The notes under the pieces: generated by a model | Database searches by the model: none | Told to the model about the DNA's origin: nothing | What the model saw: only the letters and a program-made list of their open reading frames with translations | NCBI GenBank assembly: GCA_020062665.1 | Contig: JAGUVW010000072.1 | Location: 1-64,000 of the forward strand | DNA: 64,000 nucleotides | From: Pseudomonadales bacterium | Lineage (GTDB): Bacteria; Pseudomonadota; Gammaproteobacteria; Pseudomonadales; Ketobacteraceae | Reading direction: 5' to 3' | In this document: positions 8,639 through 17,013 of the stretch, one piece after another | Position numbering within the stretch: the stretch's first letter is position 1 | How the letters are laid out: every line of letters begins with the position of its first letter | Program-made: the position numbers and the translations under genes

Positions 8639-9019
8639 TCACTTCTTCTTTTTCTTGGGCGGCAGAAACTTCATCAGGCTCATGAACCACATCATTTCCG
8701 CCGGATCACCGGTAACCACGATGTCCTTGCTGCCCATGCCTTTCATGAACACCATCTTGTCCTTGCCGGCCTGCAGGATGGTGTCATAGGCGTATTTGGC
8801 ATCGCGGAAACTCAGGGCAATGGAAGGCCTGGCATGGACACCACCATGGGGCGCCACCTGCTGATCCTTGACGACGTAATAACGGGCCACCTTGCCACTG
8901 GCGGTGCGCAATTGCAGCACGATGTCCTTGTTTTCGAGCCTTTCCCTGAACGAACCATCGTGTTTTGCCAGCCAGCGCATGCGCCAGCCCAGGACCAACA
9001 ACAGAATCCAGAACCTCAT
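8639..9019 (-). CDS. Small membrane-anchored protein, SCP2-like
   Basis: The product is 126 residues. An N-terminal hydrophobic segment (RFWILLLVLGW) may anchor it in the membrane. The rest, with ENKDIVLQLRTASGKVARYY, FMKGMGSKDIVVTGDP and MWFMSLMKFLPPKKKKK, resembles a SCP2-type lipid-carrier domain, which usually has a small-ligand cavity; this match is by eye and tentative. The C-terminus is a run of lysines. It lies 27 bases downstream of the HU-like gene on the same strand. Confidence 0.6.
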   Translation of the reverse strand: MRFWILLLVLGWRMRWLAKHDGSFRERLENKDIVLQLRTASGKVARYYVVKDQQVAPHGGVHARPSIALSFRDAKYAYDTILQAGKDKMVFMKGMGSKDIVVTGDPAEMMWFMSLMKFLPPKKKKK

Positions 9020-9046
9020 AACACCATTCCCACAGATAGAAAAAAA

Positions 9047-9319
9047 TCAGGCAATACTGTCTTTCAACGCCTTGCCGGGCTTGAAGTGCACGTTATGACC
9101 GGCGGGGATCTCGAGCGGTTCGCCGGTTTGCGGATTGCGCCCCTTGCGCGGGCCATGGGCCCTGACTTCGAAGATGCCAAAGCCCGGCAACGCCACCCGA
9201 TTGCCCCGGCTCATGGCCAGGGTGATCTCGTCCAGAATCACGTTCAGCAGATCGCGGGCAGCGGTTTTGCTGATTGCGAGACGGGTTGCCAGTTCAGCTT
9301 CGATGTCCGATTTCTGCAT
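9047..9319 (-). CDS. HU/IHF-family DNA-binding protein
   Basis: The product is 90 residues, the exact family size. Helical dimerisation region 1-45 is followed by VALPGFGIFEVR and the DNA-binding arm GPRKGRNPQTGEPLEIPAGHNVHFKPGKALKDSI, which carries the conserved RNPxTG and FKPGKxLK motifs. HU-like proteins bend and compact DNA as dimers. It lies in the same neighbourhood as the HU-like gene near rubredoxin and ubiC in Pseudomonas, which supports the lineage assignment. Confidence 0.93.
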   Translation of the reverse strand: MQKSDIEAELATRLAISKTAARDLLNVILDEITLAMSRGNRVALPGFGIFEVRAHGPRKGRNPQTGEPLEIPAGHNVHFKPGKALKDSIA

Positions 9320-9399
9320 GGTGCCTTCCAGTCCGTGCCAAAGGCGGCGATTGTATACCGGTTGGGGTGCCAGCGAAACCGCGCCAGCTGATGGGTCGA

Positions 9400-10794
9400 T
9401 CAGCCGCGAATCAGCCGCACCCGTGCGGCACGGCCTTTGAGTTTGCCCTCGCCCAGCTTGGCCAGTGCGGCCTTCACCACACTGCGCTGCACCGCCACAT
9501 AGGCGCAGTTGTCGAATACCTGGATCTTGCCCACCTGATTGCCGGCAATGCCGTTGTCGCCGGTGAGGGCGCCGAGGATGTCGCCTGGGCGGATTTTCTG
9601 TTTCTTGCCCACGTCGAGTTGCAGGGTGGCCATGGGCGGTTCGGCCGGGGATTTGTTGAGCACGCTGCGCGGCGGCAGCGGTTCGGCGCTGATGATCTGG
9701 CCCAGGTAATCCTGGATCAGCGCCACCTTGTAGTGATCCCTGTCGGTGAACAGGGAGCAGGCGAAGCCCTTGTTGCCGGCCCGACCACTGCGACCGATCC
9801 GGTGCACGTGAACATCGGCATCGTGGGCCAGCTGGTAGTTGATCACCGCTTCGATGCTGTCGATATCCAGGCCACGGGCGGCAACGTCGGTGGCCACCAG
9901 CACACAGACACTCTTGTTGGCAAAGCGCACCAGCACTTCATCACGCTCGCGCTGTTCCAGATCACCGTGCAGGGCCGCCACGCTGAAGCCGGACTGGCGC
10001 AGGGCATCGGCAATGTCCTGGGTTTCCTTCTTGGTGTTGCAGAACACCACGGCGGATTCCGGCGCGAACTGCAGCAGCAGCAGACGCACGGCCTGCAGGC
10101 GCTGGTCGTCGCTGCCCACGTTGTAGAAATGCTGGACGATGCTGCCCGCGTCGTGGGTGGATTCCACTTTCACCGTTTCCGGTTGCTGCAGGATGCGTTT
10201 GGCAATGCGCTGGATCTGGTCGGGAAAGGTGGCGCTGAACAGCAGGGTCTGACGCTGTTGGGGGGCCTTGTCGACGATAGCATCCAGCGCCGGCGCAAAG
10301 CCCATTTCCAGCATGCGGTCGGCTTCGTCCAGCACCAGGGTGGTGAGGTTGTCCAGCACCAGCGAGCCTTTGCGCAGATGTTCTTCCACCCGCCCCGGCG
10401 TGCCCACGATGATGTGGGCGCCATGCTCCAGCGAACCCAGCTGGGGGCCGAACGGCATGCCGCCACACAGGGTCAGCACCTTGATGTTGTGGATGGTGCG
10501 GGCCAGCTTGCGGATTTCCTTGGCCACCTGATCCGCCAGTTCGCGGGTGGGACACAGCACCAGGGTCTGCACGCAGAATCGCTTCACATCGAGCTTGGCC
10601 AGCAGCCCAAGGCCGAAGGCGGCGGTCTTGCCGGAACCGGTTTTCGCCTGGGCGATGACATCCCTGCCCGCCAGAATCAGCGGCAGGCTGGCCGCCTGGA
10701 TCGGGGTCATAGCGGCGTAGCCGAGCGAGTCGAGATTGACGAGCAATTCGGGGGCAAGCGCGAGCGCGGAGAACGGGGTCTGGGTCACGGGCAT
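9400..10794 (-). CDS. dbpA: ATP-dependent RNA helicase DbpA
   Basis: The product is 464 residues. The Q-motif region PFSALALAPELLVNL/GYAAMTPIQ, Walker A AKTGSGKT (50-57), DEAD (156-159), SAT and HRIGRSGRAG are all intact. The C-terminal domain (KQKIRPGDILGALTGDNGIAGNQVGKIQV) is the DbpA RNA-binding domain that recognises hairpin 92 of 23S rRNA, giving a role in 50S ribosome assembly. The ATG at 10794 aligns with known DbpA starts; longer versions add unrelated residues. No good ribosome-binding site precedes it; instead a tiny ORF ends over its start codon (TGATG), suggesting translational coupling. Confidence 0.93.
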   Translation of the reverse strand: MPVTQTPFSALALAPELLVNLDSLGYAAMTPIQAASLPLILAGRDVIAQAKTGSGKTAAFGLGLLAKLDVKRFCVQTLVLCPTRELADQVAKEIRKLARTIHNIKVLTLCGGMPFGPQLGSLEHGAHIIVGTPGRVEEHLRKGSLVLDNLTTLVLDEADRMLEMGFAPALDAIVDKAPQQRQTLLFSATFPDQIQRIAKRILQQPETVKVESTHDAGSIVQHFYNVGSDDQRLQAVRLLLLQFAPESAVVFCNTKKETQDIADALRQSGFSVAALHGDLEQRERDEVLVRFANKSVCVLVATDVAARGLDIDSIEAVINYQLAHDADVHVHRIGRSGRAGNKGFACSLFTDRDHYKVALIQDYLGQIISAEPLPPRSVLNKSPAEPPMATLQLDVGKKQKIRPGDILGALTGDNGIAGNQVGKIQVFDNCAYVAVQRSVVKAALAKLGEGKLKGRAARVRLIRG

Positions 10795-10826
10795 CAGGCC
10801 AGCAGCGACAACAGCAGATACAGCAT
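10794..10826 (-). CDS. Possible 10-residue hydrophobic leader peptide coupled to dbpA
   Basis: ATG 10826 opens a frame coding MLYLLLSLLA and stops with a TGA overlapping the dbpA ATG (TGATG). AAAGG lies 7 bases before its ATG, a better ribosome site than dbpA itself has. This is direct sequence observation; expression is inferred. It may simply deliver ribosomes to dbpA, or be chance. Confidence 0.35.
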   Translation of the reverse strand: MLYLLLSLLA

Positions 10827-10847
10827 GACGTTGCCTTTCACTTCGGA

Positions 10848-11012
10848 TCAGTCCTGCACCAGTTCGAAGTCTTCCTTGCCCACGCCGCAATCGGGGCAGA
10901 CCCAGTCATCGGGAATGTCTTCCCACTTGGTACCGGCGGGGATGCCGTCATCGGGCCAGCCCAGGGCTTCGTCATAGATATAGCCGCACACGATGCACTC
11001 GTACTTTCTCAT
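10848..11012 (-). CDS. rubA: Rubredoxin
   Basis: The product is 54 residues, standard for rubredoxin. The iron is held by C6/C9 (ECIVCG) and C39/C42 (WVCPDCG), with the conserved [12 protein letters not shown] and [11 protein letters not shown] segments between. Rubredoxin carries single electrons in the cytoplasm; in Pseudomonas and Alcanivorax relatives it can feed alkane hydroxylase, but no hydroxylase or rubredoxin reductase gene is in this window. The ATG at 11012 is chosen because upstream in-frame codons are unlike any rubredoxin. It is divergent from ubiC with 169 bases between. Confidence 0.95.
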   Translation of the reverse strand: MRKYECIVCGYIYDEALGWPDDGIPAGTKWEDIPDDWVCPDCGVGKEDFELVQD

Positions 11013-11181
11013 GGTTCTGCTCTCTTCAACGTGACTGCGATTCACTCGCCATTTTCGGGAATCCGGCAAATTACGTGCGCGCCCCCCAAAATGCAAGTCC
11101 GCGGGCGTCAATGTCGCCACAGGCCAGGCGCAAAGCCCCTAATTTCGCTAGAATTCCTCACCCGCTTCCGGAATTGTTTCA

Positions 11182-11772
11182 GTGCGTAATCCGTCCCGCT
11201 CCGCCGTACCGACCACCGTCATGCCGCAGATCCTGCACGACGCCCTGCGCTTTCGCAGTGGCGAGGGCAGTCGGGCGCCCTGGCAGGTTCCCCGCCACCT
11301 GCGGGACTGGCTGCTGGATGCCGGTTCCCTCACCCGCCGTCTGGTGGCGATCAGTGCCGGGGACTTCCGGGTGCAGGTGCTGCGTCAGGGCTTTCTGCAT
11401 GCGCTGCCGGTGGAGCGGCAGGAACTGGGACTGGGTCAGCGGGAATGGCCGTTCGTGCGGGAAGTGCTGCTGCACTGTCACGGCCAGCCCTGGGTGTTTG
11501 CCCGCACCCTGATTCCGGCTGCCAGCCTGCAGGGGCGGGTGCGCGCGCTGACGCACCTGGGCACCAAACCCCTGGGCGCAGTGCTGTTCAGTGACCCCCA
11601 GGTGCGACGCGGCCCCATCGCGGTGGCCCGGCTGCGCGCCAACACCCTGGGCATCGCGGGCCAGCCCAATCCGGAGCTGTGGGGGCGGCGCTCGATCTTC
11701 TATCTGGCGGGCCAGCCGCTGCTGGTGAGCGAATACTTCCTGCCGGAATGCCCCATGTATTCCGCGCTTTGA
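11182..11772 (+). CDS. ubiC: Chorismate lyase UbiC
   Basis: The product is 196 residues from GTG 11182, or 183 from ATG 11221; neither start has a strong ribosome site, so the N-terminus is uncertain. Family features are WLLDAGSLTRRL, FRVQVLRQGF, the REVLLHCHGQPWVFARTLIP core and the terminal WGRRSIFYLAGQPLLVSEYFLP. The enzyme removes pyruvate from chorismate to give 4-hydroxybenzoate, the first committed step of ubiquinone ring synthesis. ubiA, which uses that product, follows 21 bases later. Confidence 0.92.
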   Translation: MRNPSRSAVPTTVMPQILHDALRFRSGEGSRAPWQVPRHLRDWLLDAGSLTRRLVAISAGDFRVQVLRQGFLHALPVERQELGLGQREWPFVREVLLHCHGQPWVFARTLIPAASLQGRVRALTHLGTKPLGAVLFSDPQVRRGPIAVARLRANTLGIAGQPNPELWGRRSIFYLAGQPLLVSEYFLPECPMYSAL

Positions 11773-11793
11773 GACACGTTAAAGGAGCATGCC

Positions 11794-12687
11794 ATGGCCA
11801 CGTTCAAGGAACTGCAACTGTCCAATTCCCGCCTGCGCCGGCTGCCGGATTTCATCGCCCTGGGCCGGCTCGACCGCCCCATCGGCATCTATCTGCTGCT
11901 GTGGCCGACACTCTGGGCACTGTGGATCGCCAGCGAGGGCCAGCCGTCCTACAAACTGATTTTCATCTTCGTGATGGGGGTGATCCTGACCCGCACCGGC
12001 GGCTGCATCGTCAATGACTATGCGGATCGCGATTTCGACGGCCAGGTGCAGCGCACCGCCAACCGCCCCCTGGCCACCGGCCGCATCAGTGGCAAGGAGG
12101 CCCTGGCAGTGGCGGCGCTGATCGGCCTGCTGGCCTTTGTCCTGGTGCTGTTCACCAATACCTTCACCATCATTCTGTCGGTGGGCGGCCTGCTGCTGGC
12201 CTGCACCTATCCTTATATGAAGCGCCACACCTACCTGCCCCAGCTGGTGCTGGGAGCGGCCTTCGCCTGGTCGATCCCGATGGCATTCGCGGCGGTGAAA
12301 GAAGAAGTCCCCGCCATCGCCTGGATCATCTACCTGGCCACCCTGTGCTGGACCATGGCCTACGACACCCTGTACGCCATGGTGGACCGGGACGACGATC
12401 TGCAGGCCGGCATCAAGTCCACCGCCATCCTGTTCGGCGATGCGGATCTGGTGATGGTGGGGCTGCTCAACGGCATGGCCCTGCTGGCCCTGGTGCTGCT
12501 GGGCAACAAGCTGGGGCTGTCGTTCTGGTATTTCGGCGGCCTGGCCATGGCGGTAGCGATGTGGGCCTGGCAGCTGTGGCAATGCCGGGAACGGGATCGT
12601 GACGCCTGCTTCAAGGCCTTCCTGCACAACCACTGGGTGGGCGCCGCCATCTTCGCCGGCCTGTTCCTGCACTACACCCTGAGGTAG
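11794..12687 (+). CDS. ubiA: 4-hydroxybenzoate polyprenyltransferase UbiA
   Basis: The product is 297 residues with multiple membrane helices. The first prenyl-diphosphate/Mg2+ motif is N74-D75-xx-D78-xxx-D82 (NDYADRDFD) and the second is the D191-D202 segment DTLYAMVDRDDD, followed by GIKSTAILFG. It attaches the polyprenyl tail to 4-hydroxybenzoate in the inner membrane. AGGAG lies 6 bases before the ATG. It forms an operon with ubiC; phoB follows after a separate promoter region. Confidence 0.96.
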   Translation: MATFKELQLSNSRLRRLPDFIALGRLDRPIGIYLLLWPTLWALWIASEGQPSYKLIFIFVMGVILTRTGGCIVNDYADRDFDGQVQRTANRPLATGRISGKEALAVAALIGLLAFVLVLFTNTFTIILSVGGLLLACTYPYMKRHTYLPQLVLGAAFAWSIPMAFAAVKEEVPAIAWIIYLATLCWTMAYDTLYAMVDRDDDLQAGIKSTAILFGDADLVMVGLLNGMALLALVLLGNKLGLSFWYFGGLAMAVAMWAWQLWQCRERDRDACFKAFLHNHWVGAAIFAGLFLHYTLR

Positions 12688-12702
12688 AACGCACCGGGCA
12701 CG

Positions 12703-12735
12703 CTGTCTAAAAAACGTCATAATTATGTAACATTG
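12703..12735 (+). promoter_or_regulatory. Putative Pho box upstream of phoB
   Basis: Three contiguous 11-base units, CTGTCTAAAAA, then ACGTCATAATT, then ATGTAACATTG, fit the degenerate CTGTCAT-type direct repeats bound by PhoB dimers. The site ends 48 bases before the phoB ATG, where autoregulation of phoB is known in Enterobacteria and Pseudomonas. Each unit deviates from consensus, so binding is inferred. Confidence 0.5.
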
Positions 12736-12783
12736 ACAGCGTTAAATAGGGCACGCTTATTTGGGGAACCGGAACGTGCAGCC

Positions 12784-13473
12784 ATGCCTGAAGCCAAAAT
12801 TCTGATCGTTGACGACGAAGAAGCGATTCGCGAGATGATATCCGTCGCCCTGGAGCTGGCGGGTTTTCAGTGGATCGAAGCCGACAATGCCACCAGCGCC
12901 CACGCCCGTATCGTGGATGAGCGCCCTGACCTGATCCTGCTGGACTGGATGTTGCCAGGCACCAGCGGCATCGAGCTGGCCCGCCGTCTCAAGCGCGACG
13001 AGGCCACCAGCGAGATCCCCGTGATCATGCTCACCGCCAAGAGCGAAGAGGACAACAAGATCCAGGGCCTCGACGCCGGCGCCGACGACTACATCACCAA
13101 ACCCTTTTCCACCCGCGAACTGATTTCCCGCGTCAATGCCGTGCTGCGGCGCGCCAAGGGCAATCCGGGCAAATCCATCATCGTGGAAGGGCTGGCACTG
13201 GATCCTGTCAGCCACCGCATCACCGCCAACGAGCGGCCGGTGGAAATGGGGCCGACGGAATACCGCCTGCTGGAATTCTTCATGACCCATCAGGATCGCG
13301 CCTACTCCCGCGCCCAGCTGCTGGATCAGGTGTGGGGCGGCAATGTCTATGTGGAAGATCGTACGGTGGACGTGCACATCCGGCGCCTGCGCAAGGCTCT
13401 GGCGCCCTACCAGTTCGATCATCTGGTACAAACAGTGCGCGGCACGGGTTATCGTTTTTCCACCAAGATCTGA
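12784..13473 (+). CDS. phoB: Phosphate regulon response regulator PhoB
   Basis: The product is 229 residues. The receiver has D10-D11 ([12 protein letters not shown]), phosphoacceptor D54 ([11 protein letters not shown]) and K106 ([14 protein letters not shown]). The winged-helix domain contains the PhoB-typical [48 protein letters not shown] (cited as separate stretches) and ends GTGYRFS. Phosphorylated PhoB activates genes under low phosphate. The ATG at 12784 begins the conserved domain; the longer frame from 12733 would run through the Pho box. phoR follows 73 bases later, and two pst operons lie downstream. Confidence 0.96.
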   Translation: MPEAKILIVDDEEAIREMISVALELAGFQWIEADNATSAHARIVDERPDLILLDWMLPGTSGIELARRLKRDEATSEIPVIMLTAKSEEDNKIQGLDAGADDYITKPFSTRELISRVNAVLRRAKGNPGKSIIVEGLALDPVSHRITANERPVEMGPTEYRLLEFFMTHQDRAYSRAQLLDQVWGGNVYVEDRTVDVHIRRLRKALAPYQFDHLVQTVRGTGYRFSTKI

Positions 13474-13546
13474 GCCAAACCTTGCTGTCACGCAATGGTC
13501 GCCGGGAATCGGTTAGGCTAAGATCCTGGACTCTGATCAGGCAGGT

Positions 13547-14875
13547 GTGAAGCGCGTGCTACGAGAATGGAACCTTGAGTTCAACCAGTTGCTCGTCCTG
13601 GTGGCCATCGGCGCCTTTATTGGCTGGGCCGTGGGTTATCCGGGCTGGGGCATCGCCCTGGTGACATCAAGCTACTCAGTATGGATGCTGGTACGCTCGC
13701 GGGAATTGTTGCGCTGGTTGCGTGGCAATGCCGACGCCGAAATCCCCGAAGGCAGCGGCCTGTGGGGCGCCATCTTCGATAACCTGTACCAGCAGCGCAA
13801 ACTGCAGCGGCAACAGGTGCAACAACTGCAAACCATCATCGCCCGCGCCCAGCAATCCACCAACGCCATCACCGATGCCGTCATCGTGGTGAATCATCAC
13901 GGCGAGCTGGAATGGTGGAACCAGGCCGGCAGCAGTCTGCTGGGACTGCAGACCAAAACCGACAGCGGCCAGCCCATCACGAACCTGGTGCGCGATCCTC
14001 GCTTTGTGCGCTATTTCACCCGTGGCCAGTTCGAATCGCCGCTGGAAATTCCCTCCTCGCGCCGCCAGGGCACCATGCTGCAATTCCAGATCACCACATT
14101 CGGTGAAGGCGATCGTCTGATTGTCGTGCGCGATGTGACGCGGCTGCATAACCTGGAACAGATGCGCAAGGATTTCGTCGCCAACGTGTCCCACGAACTG
14201 CGCACACCGCTGACAGTCATCAAAGGTTATCTGGAAACGTTTCTGGACATGCTGGGGCCGGACAATGCGCCGCTCAAGCGCGGCCTGTCGCAGATGCAGC
14301 AGCAGGCCTTGCGCATGGAACTGCTGGTGAACGATCTGCTGTTGCTGTCACGGCTGGAAACCGAGAACACCACCCAGCCACTCAAACCCGTGGCGGTGGC
14401 GAAGCTGCTGCGCCAGGTGTACAACGATGCGCTGGCCATCAACGACGACAAGCAGCACCGCATTCATCTGGACGCCGATGACAATCTGCAGATCTACGGC
14501 GATGAAAATGAACTGCGCAGCGCGTTTTCCAATCTGGTGGTGAATGCGGTGAAGTACACACCGGAGCAGGGCGAAATCCATATCCGCTGGTGGGCCGATG
14601 CCGACGGCGCCCACATGGCGGTGACCGACAACGGCATCGGCATCGACGCCAAACATATTCCACGGCTGACCGAACGTTTCTACCGCGCCGATCCCAGTCG
14701 CCACATCAAGACCGGCGGTACCGGGCTGGGCCTCGCCATCGTCAAGCATGTGCTGATTCATCACGGCGCCAATCTGCTGATCGACAGCACGCTGGGCAAG
14801 GGCAGCACGTTCACCTGTCACTTCCCCGGCAAGACCATTGTCAGTCAAGCCACGCCGCGCAGTGCGGCCGGTTGA
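13547..14875 (+). CDS. phoR: Phosphate regulon sensor kinase PhoR
   Basis: The product is 442 residues from a GTG. Two N-terminal hydrophobic segments (about 14-29 and 33-50) with almost no periplasmic loop match PhoR, which senses through the Pst/PhoU complex instead of directly. A PAS-like domain (AITDAVIVVNHHGELEWWN) is followed by the H-box NVSHELRTPLTV with His216, the N-box NLVVNAVKYTP, G1 DNGIGI and G2 GTGLGLAIV. It lies 73 bases behind phoB and is expected to phosphorylate it. Confidence 0.95.
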   Translation: MKRVLREWNLEFNQLLVLVAIGAFIGWAVGYPGWGIALVTSSYSVWMLVRSRELLRWLRGNADAEIPEGSGLWGAIFDNLYQQRKLQRQQVQQLQTIIARAQQSTNAITDAVIVVNHHGELEWWNQAGSSLLGLQTKTDSGQPITNLVRDPRFVRYFTRGQFESPLEIPSSRRQGTMLQFQITTFGEGDRLIVVRDVTRLHNLEQMRKDFVANVSHELRTPLTVIKGYLETFLDMLGPDNAPLKRGLSQMQQQALRMELLVNDLLLLSRLETENTTQPLKPVAVAKLLRQVYNDALAINDDKQHRIHLDADDNLQIYGDENELRSAFSNLVVNAVKYTPEQGEIHIRWWADADGAHMAVTDNGIGIDAKHIPRLTERFYRADPSRHIKTGGTGLGLAIVKHVLIHHGANLLIDSTLGKGSTFTCHFPGKTIVSQATPRSAAG

Positions 14876-14883
14876 TTTCTTTT

Positions 14884-14916
14884 CCGTAACGTAACTGCAA
14901 TATAAATTTAATACTC
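14884..14916 (+). promoter_or_regulatory. Putative Pho box / promoter of first pst operon
   Basis: CCGTAACGTAA, then CTGCAATATAA, then ATTTAATACTC are 11-base units in register; the middle one is the closest to the CTGTCAT-A/T pattern. The stretch is AT-rich against the GC-rich surroundings and lies 64 bases before pstS. Weaker than the site before the second pstS. Confidence 0.4.
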
Positions 14917-14979
14917 TGTTCCCCGTCTTGTGATTATCTGATCCACGAGTCACTTCATTCATTCCAAGGGGAACCACCC

Positions 14980-15972
14980 ATGACACGCATGCACACCTGC
15001 GCCGCCCTGCTACTGGCGGCAACCGCCTCCATCAACCTGGCGCACGCCCGCGACATCGTCAAGATCGACGGCTCCAGCACCGTATTTCCTGTGACCGAAG
15101 CGGTGGCCGAAGAATTCCAGAACGCCGAAAAAGGCAAAACCATGGTGACTGTCGGCGTGTCCGGCACTGGCGGCGGCTTCAAGAAATTCTGCCGCGGCGA
15201 AACCGACATCTCCAACGCTTCGCGCCCCATCAAGGATGAAGAAAAAGCAGAATGCGCCGCCAACGGCATCCAATTCATCGAACTGCCCGCGGCGCTGGAT
15301 GCGCTGACGATCGTAATCAACCCGAAAAACGACTGGGCCACTGAACTGGCGGTGGAAGATCTGAAGAAAATGTGGGAGCCGGCAGCCCAGGGCAAGATCA
15401 CCAACTGGAAGCAGGTGAACGCGAAATTCCCGGATCGCCCGCTCAACCTGTTCGGCCCTGGCACCGATTCCGGAACCTATGATTATTTCGTCGAAGCCGT
15501 GGTAGAAGGCAAGAGTTCGCGCGGTGACTACACTGCCAGCGAAGACGACAACATCCTGGTGCAGGGCGTTGCCAAGGACATCAACGCACTGGGCTTTTTC
15601 GGCCTGGCCTACTACGAGGAAAACAAGGACAAACTGAAGGCAGCGAAAATTTCCTGGAAAGGCGGCCCGGCGGTTGCTCCCTCCGTTGAAAACGCCAAGA
15701 ACGCCAGCTATCAACCGCTGTCACGTCCGATCTTCATCTACGTGAACAAGAAAATGGCGGACGAGAAAGCCTATGTTGCGCGCTTCGTGGAATTCTACAT
15801 GGACAAGACACATGCCGCGCCGCTGGTGAAGGAAGTGGGTTATGTGCCGCTGCCGGAATCCGCCTATGACGCGGCGCTGGCGAAATTCAAGGCCCGCACC
15901 GTGGGCACCGTGTTCCACGGCGCTGAAGTGGGCGTTGGCATCGAAGAACTGATGAAGCGCCAGCCCAAGTAA
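14980..15972 (+). CDS. pstS: Phosphate ABC transporter substrate-binding protein PstS (system 1)
   Basis: The product is 330 residues. A signal peptide is cut after about residue 23 (NLAHA/RDIV). Phosphate-contact segments are DGSSTVFPVTEAV, GVSGTGGGFKKFCRGETDISNASRPI and GPGTDSGTYDYFVEAV. Two cysteines (CRGE and ECAANG) may form a disulfide. It captures phosphate in the periplasm and delivers it to PstC/PstA. AGGGGA precedes the ATG. It heads pstSCAB-phoU; a hairpin after it probably reduces read-through into pstC. It is only distantly like the second PstS at 26594. Confidence 0.95.
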   Translation: MTRMHTCAALLLAATASINLAHARDIVKIDGSSTVFPVTEAVAEEFQNAEKGKTMVTVGVSGTGGGFKKFCRGETDISNASRPIKDEEKAECAANGIQFIELPAALDALTIVINPKNDWATELAVEDLKKMWEPAAQGKITNWKQVNAKFPDRPLNLFGPGTDSGTYDYFVEAVVEGKSSRGDYTASEDDNILVQGVAKDINALGFFGLAYYEENKDKLKAAKISWKGGPAVAPSVENAKNASYQPLSRPIFIYVNKKMADEKAYVARFVEFYMDKTHAAPLVKEVGYVPLPESAYDAALAKFKARTVGTVFHGAEVGVGIEELMKRQPK

Positions 15973-16016
15973 AGCGCAACACCCGCGCCGTTCATTGCGC
16001 GGTCTGGCAATCAGGG

Positions 16017-16042
16017 ACGGGCCAGCAGCACTGCTGGCCCGT
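16017..16042 (+). terminator. Hairpin between pstS and pstC (attenuator or mRNA-stabilising)
   Basis: ACGGGCCAGC pairs with GCTGGCCCGT across a short AGCACT loop, followed by TTGTTCCC. The T-run is short, so partial termination or 3'-end protection of pstS mRNA is more likely than a full stop. It lies 29 bases before the pstC ATG. A similar hairpin sits at the same place in the second pst operon. Confidence 0.6.
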
Positions 16043-16071
16043 TTGTTCCCGCCCGCCGCCCGAGGTTCATC

Positions 16072-17013
16072 ATGACCATATCATCCCTGCCTGCAAGCGC
16101 AGCCGATTACGGTGGTGCCAGTGCAGCATTCCTGCGTCGGCGCGCATTCTGGAATCGCGTGTCCGGCTATATTCTTGCCCTGGCTGCTGCCACGTCCGTG
16201 CTGGTGACCGTGGGCATCGTGTACGTCCTCATCAGCCAGTCGATTCCCTTCTTTCAGCATGTATCGCTGTGGGATTTTCTGACCGACACCCAGTGGACGC
16301 CAGTGTTTGAAGACGCGCACTTTGGCGTGATGACATTGGTATCGGCCACCGTCACCGTCGCCGGCATAGCGCTGGCGCTGGCGATTCCTGCCGGCCTGAT
16401 GCTGGCGATCTATCTGAGCGAGTTTGCCAGCCCACGGGTGCGGGAAACCATCAAGCCTTTCCTGGAGCTGCTCGAAGCAGTACCCACGGTGGTGTACGGC
16501 TTTTTTGCACTGCTGCTGGTGACGCCGCTGCTGCAGACCTTCATGCCGAATCTGAGCGGATTCAATCTGCTGGCGCCGGGTCTGGTGATGGGCATCATGA
16601 TCCTGCCCTACACCGCATCGGTGAGCGAGGATGCCATGCGCAGCGTGCCCATGGGTCTGCGCGAAGCCGGTTACGCGCTGGGTTATTCGCGCTTTCGCGT
16701 TGCCACCCATGTGGTGATTCCTGCTGCGCTGTCTGGCATTACCGCTGCGTTCATTCTCGGCATGTCGCGGGCCGTGGGCGAGACCATGGTGGTGGCCATT
16801 GCCGCCGGCCAGAATCCGCGTTTCGGTTTCGATCCCACCCAGGGCGCGTCCACCATCACCGCCTACATCGTGCAGATGACCATGGGTGATCTGCCCCACG
16901 GCACCGTGGCATACCAGTCAGTGTTTGCCGCCGGCCTGACACTGTTCGTGATCACGCTGTTTTTCAATCTGCTCGGGTTCTACCTGCGCCGCCGTTTCCG
17001 CGAGGTGTACTGA
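16072..17013 (+). CDS. pstC: Phosphate ABC transporter permease PstC (system 1)
   Basis: The product is 313 residues, the normal compact PstC size, with six predicted membrane helices. The periplasmic segment FFQHVSLWDFLTDTQWTPVF is typical of PstC. The cytoplasmic EAA loop is LREAGYALGYSRFRVATHVVIPAALSGI, contacting PstB, followed by SRAVGETMVVAIAAG. Its TGA overlaps the pstA start by one base (TGATG), indicating coupled translation of the permease pair. Confidence 0.95.
   Translation: MTISSLPASAADYGGASAAFLRRRAFWNRVSGYILALAAATSVLVTVGIVYVLISQSIPFFQHVSLWDFLTDTQWTPVFEDAHFGVMTLVSATVTVAGIALALAIPAGLMLAIYLSEFASPRVRETIKPFLELLEAVPTVVYGFFALLLVTPLLQTFMPNLSGFNLLAPGLVMGIMILPYTASVSEDAMRSVPMGLREAGYALGYSRFRVATHVVIPAALSGITAAFILGMSRAVGETMVVAIAAGQNPRFGFDPTQGASTITAYIVQMTMGDLPHGTVAYQSVFAAGLTLFVITLFFNLLGFYLRRRFREVY

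Noticed and set aside
7085-9391. A 768-codon frame on the + strand opposite the symporter
   Set aside because: It is His/Gln/Arg-rich, has no domain, and lies antisense to three convincing - strand genes.
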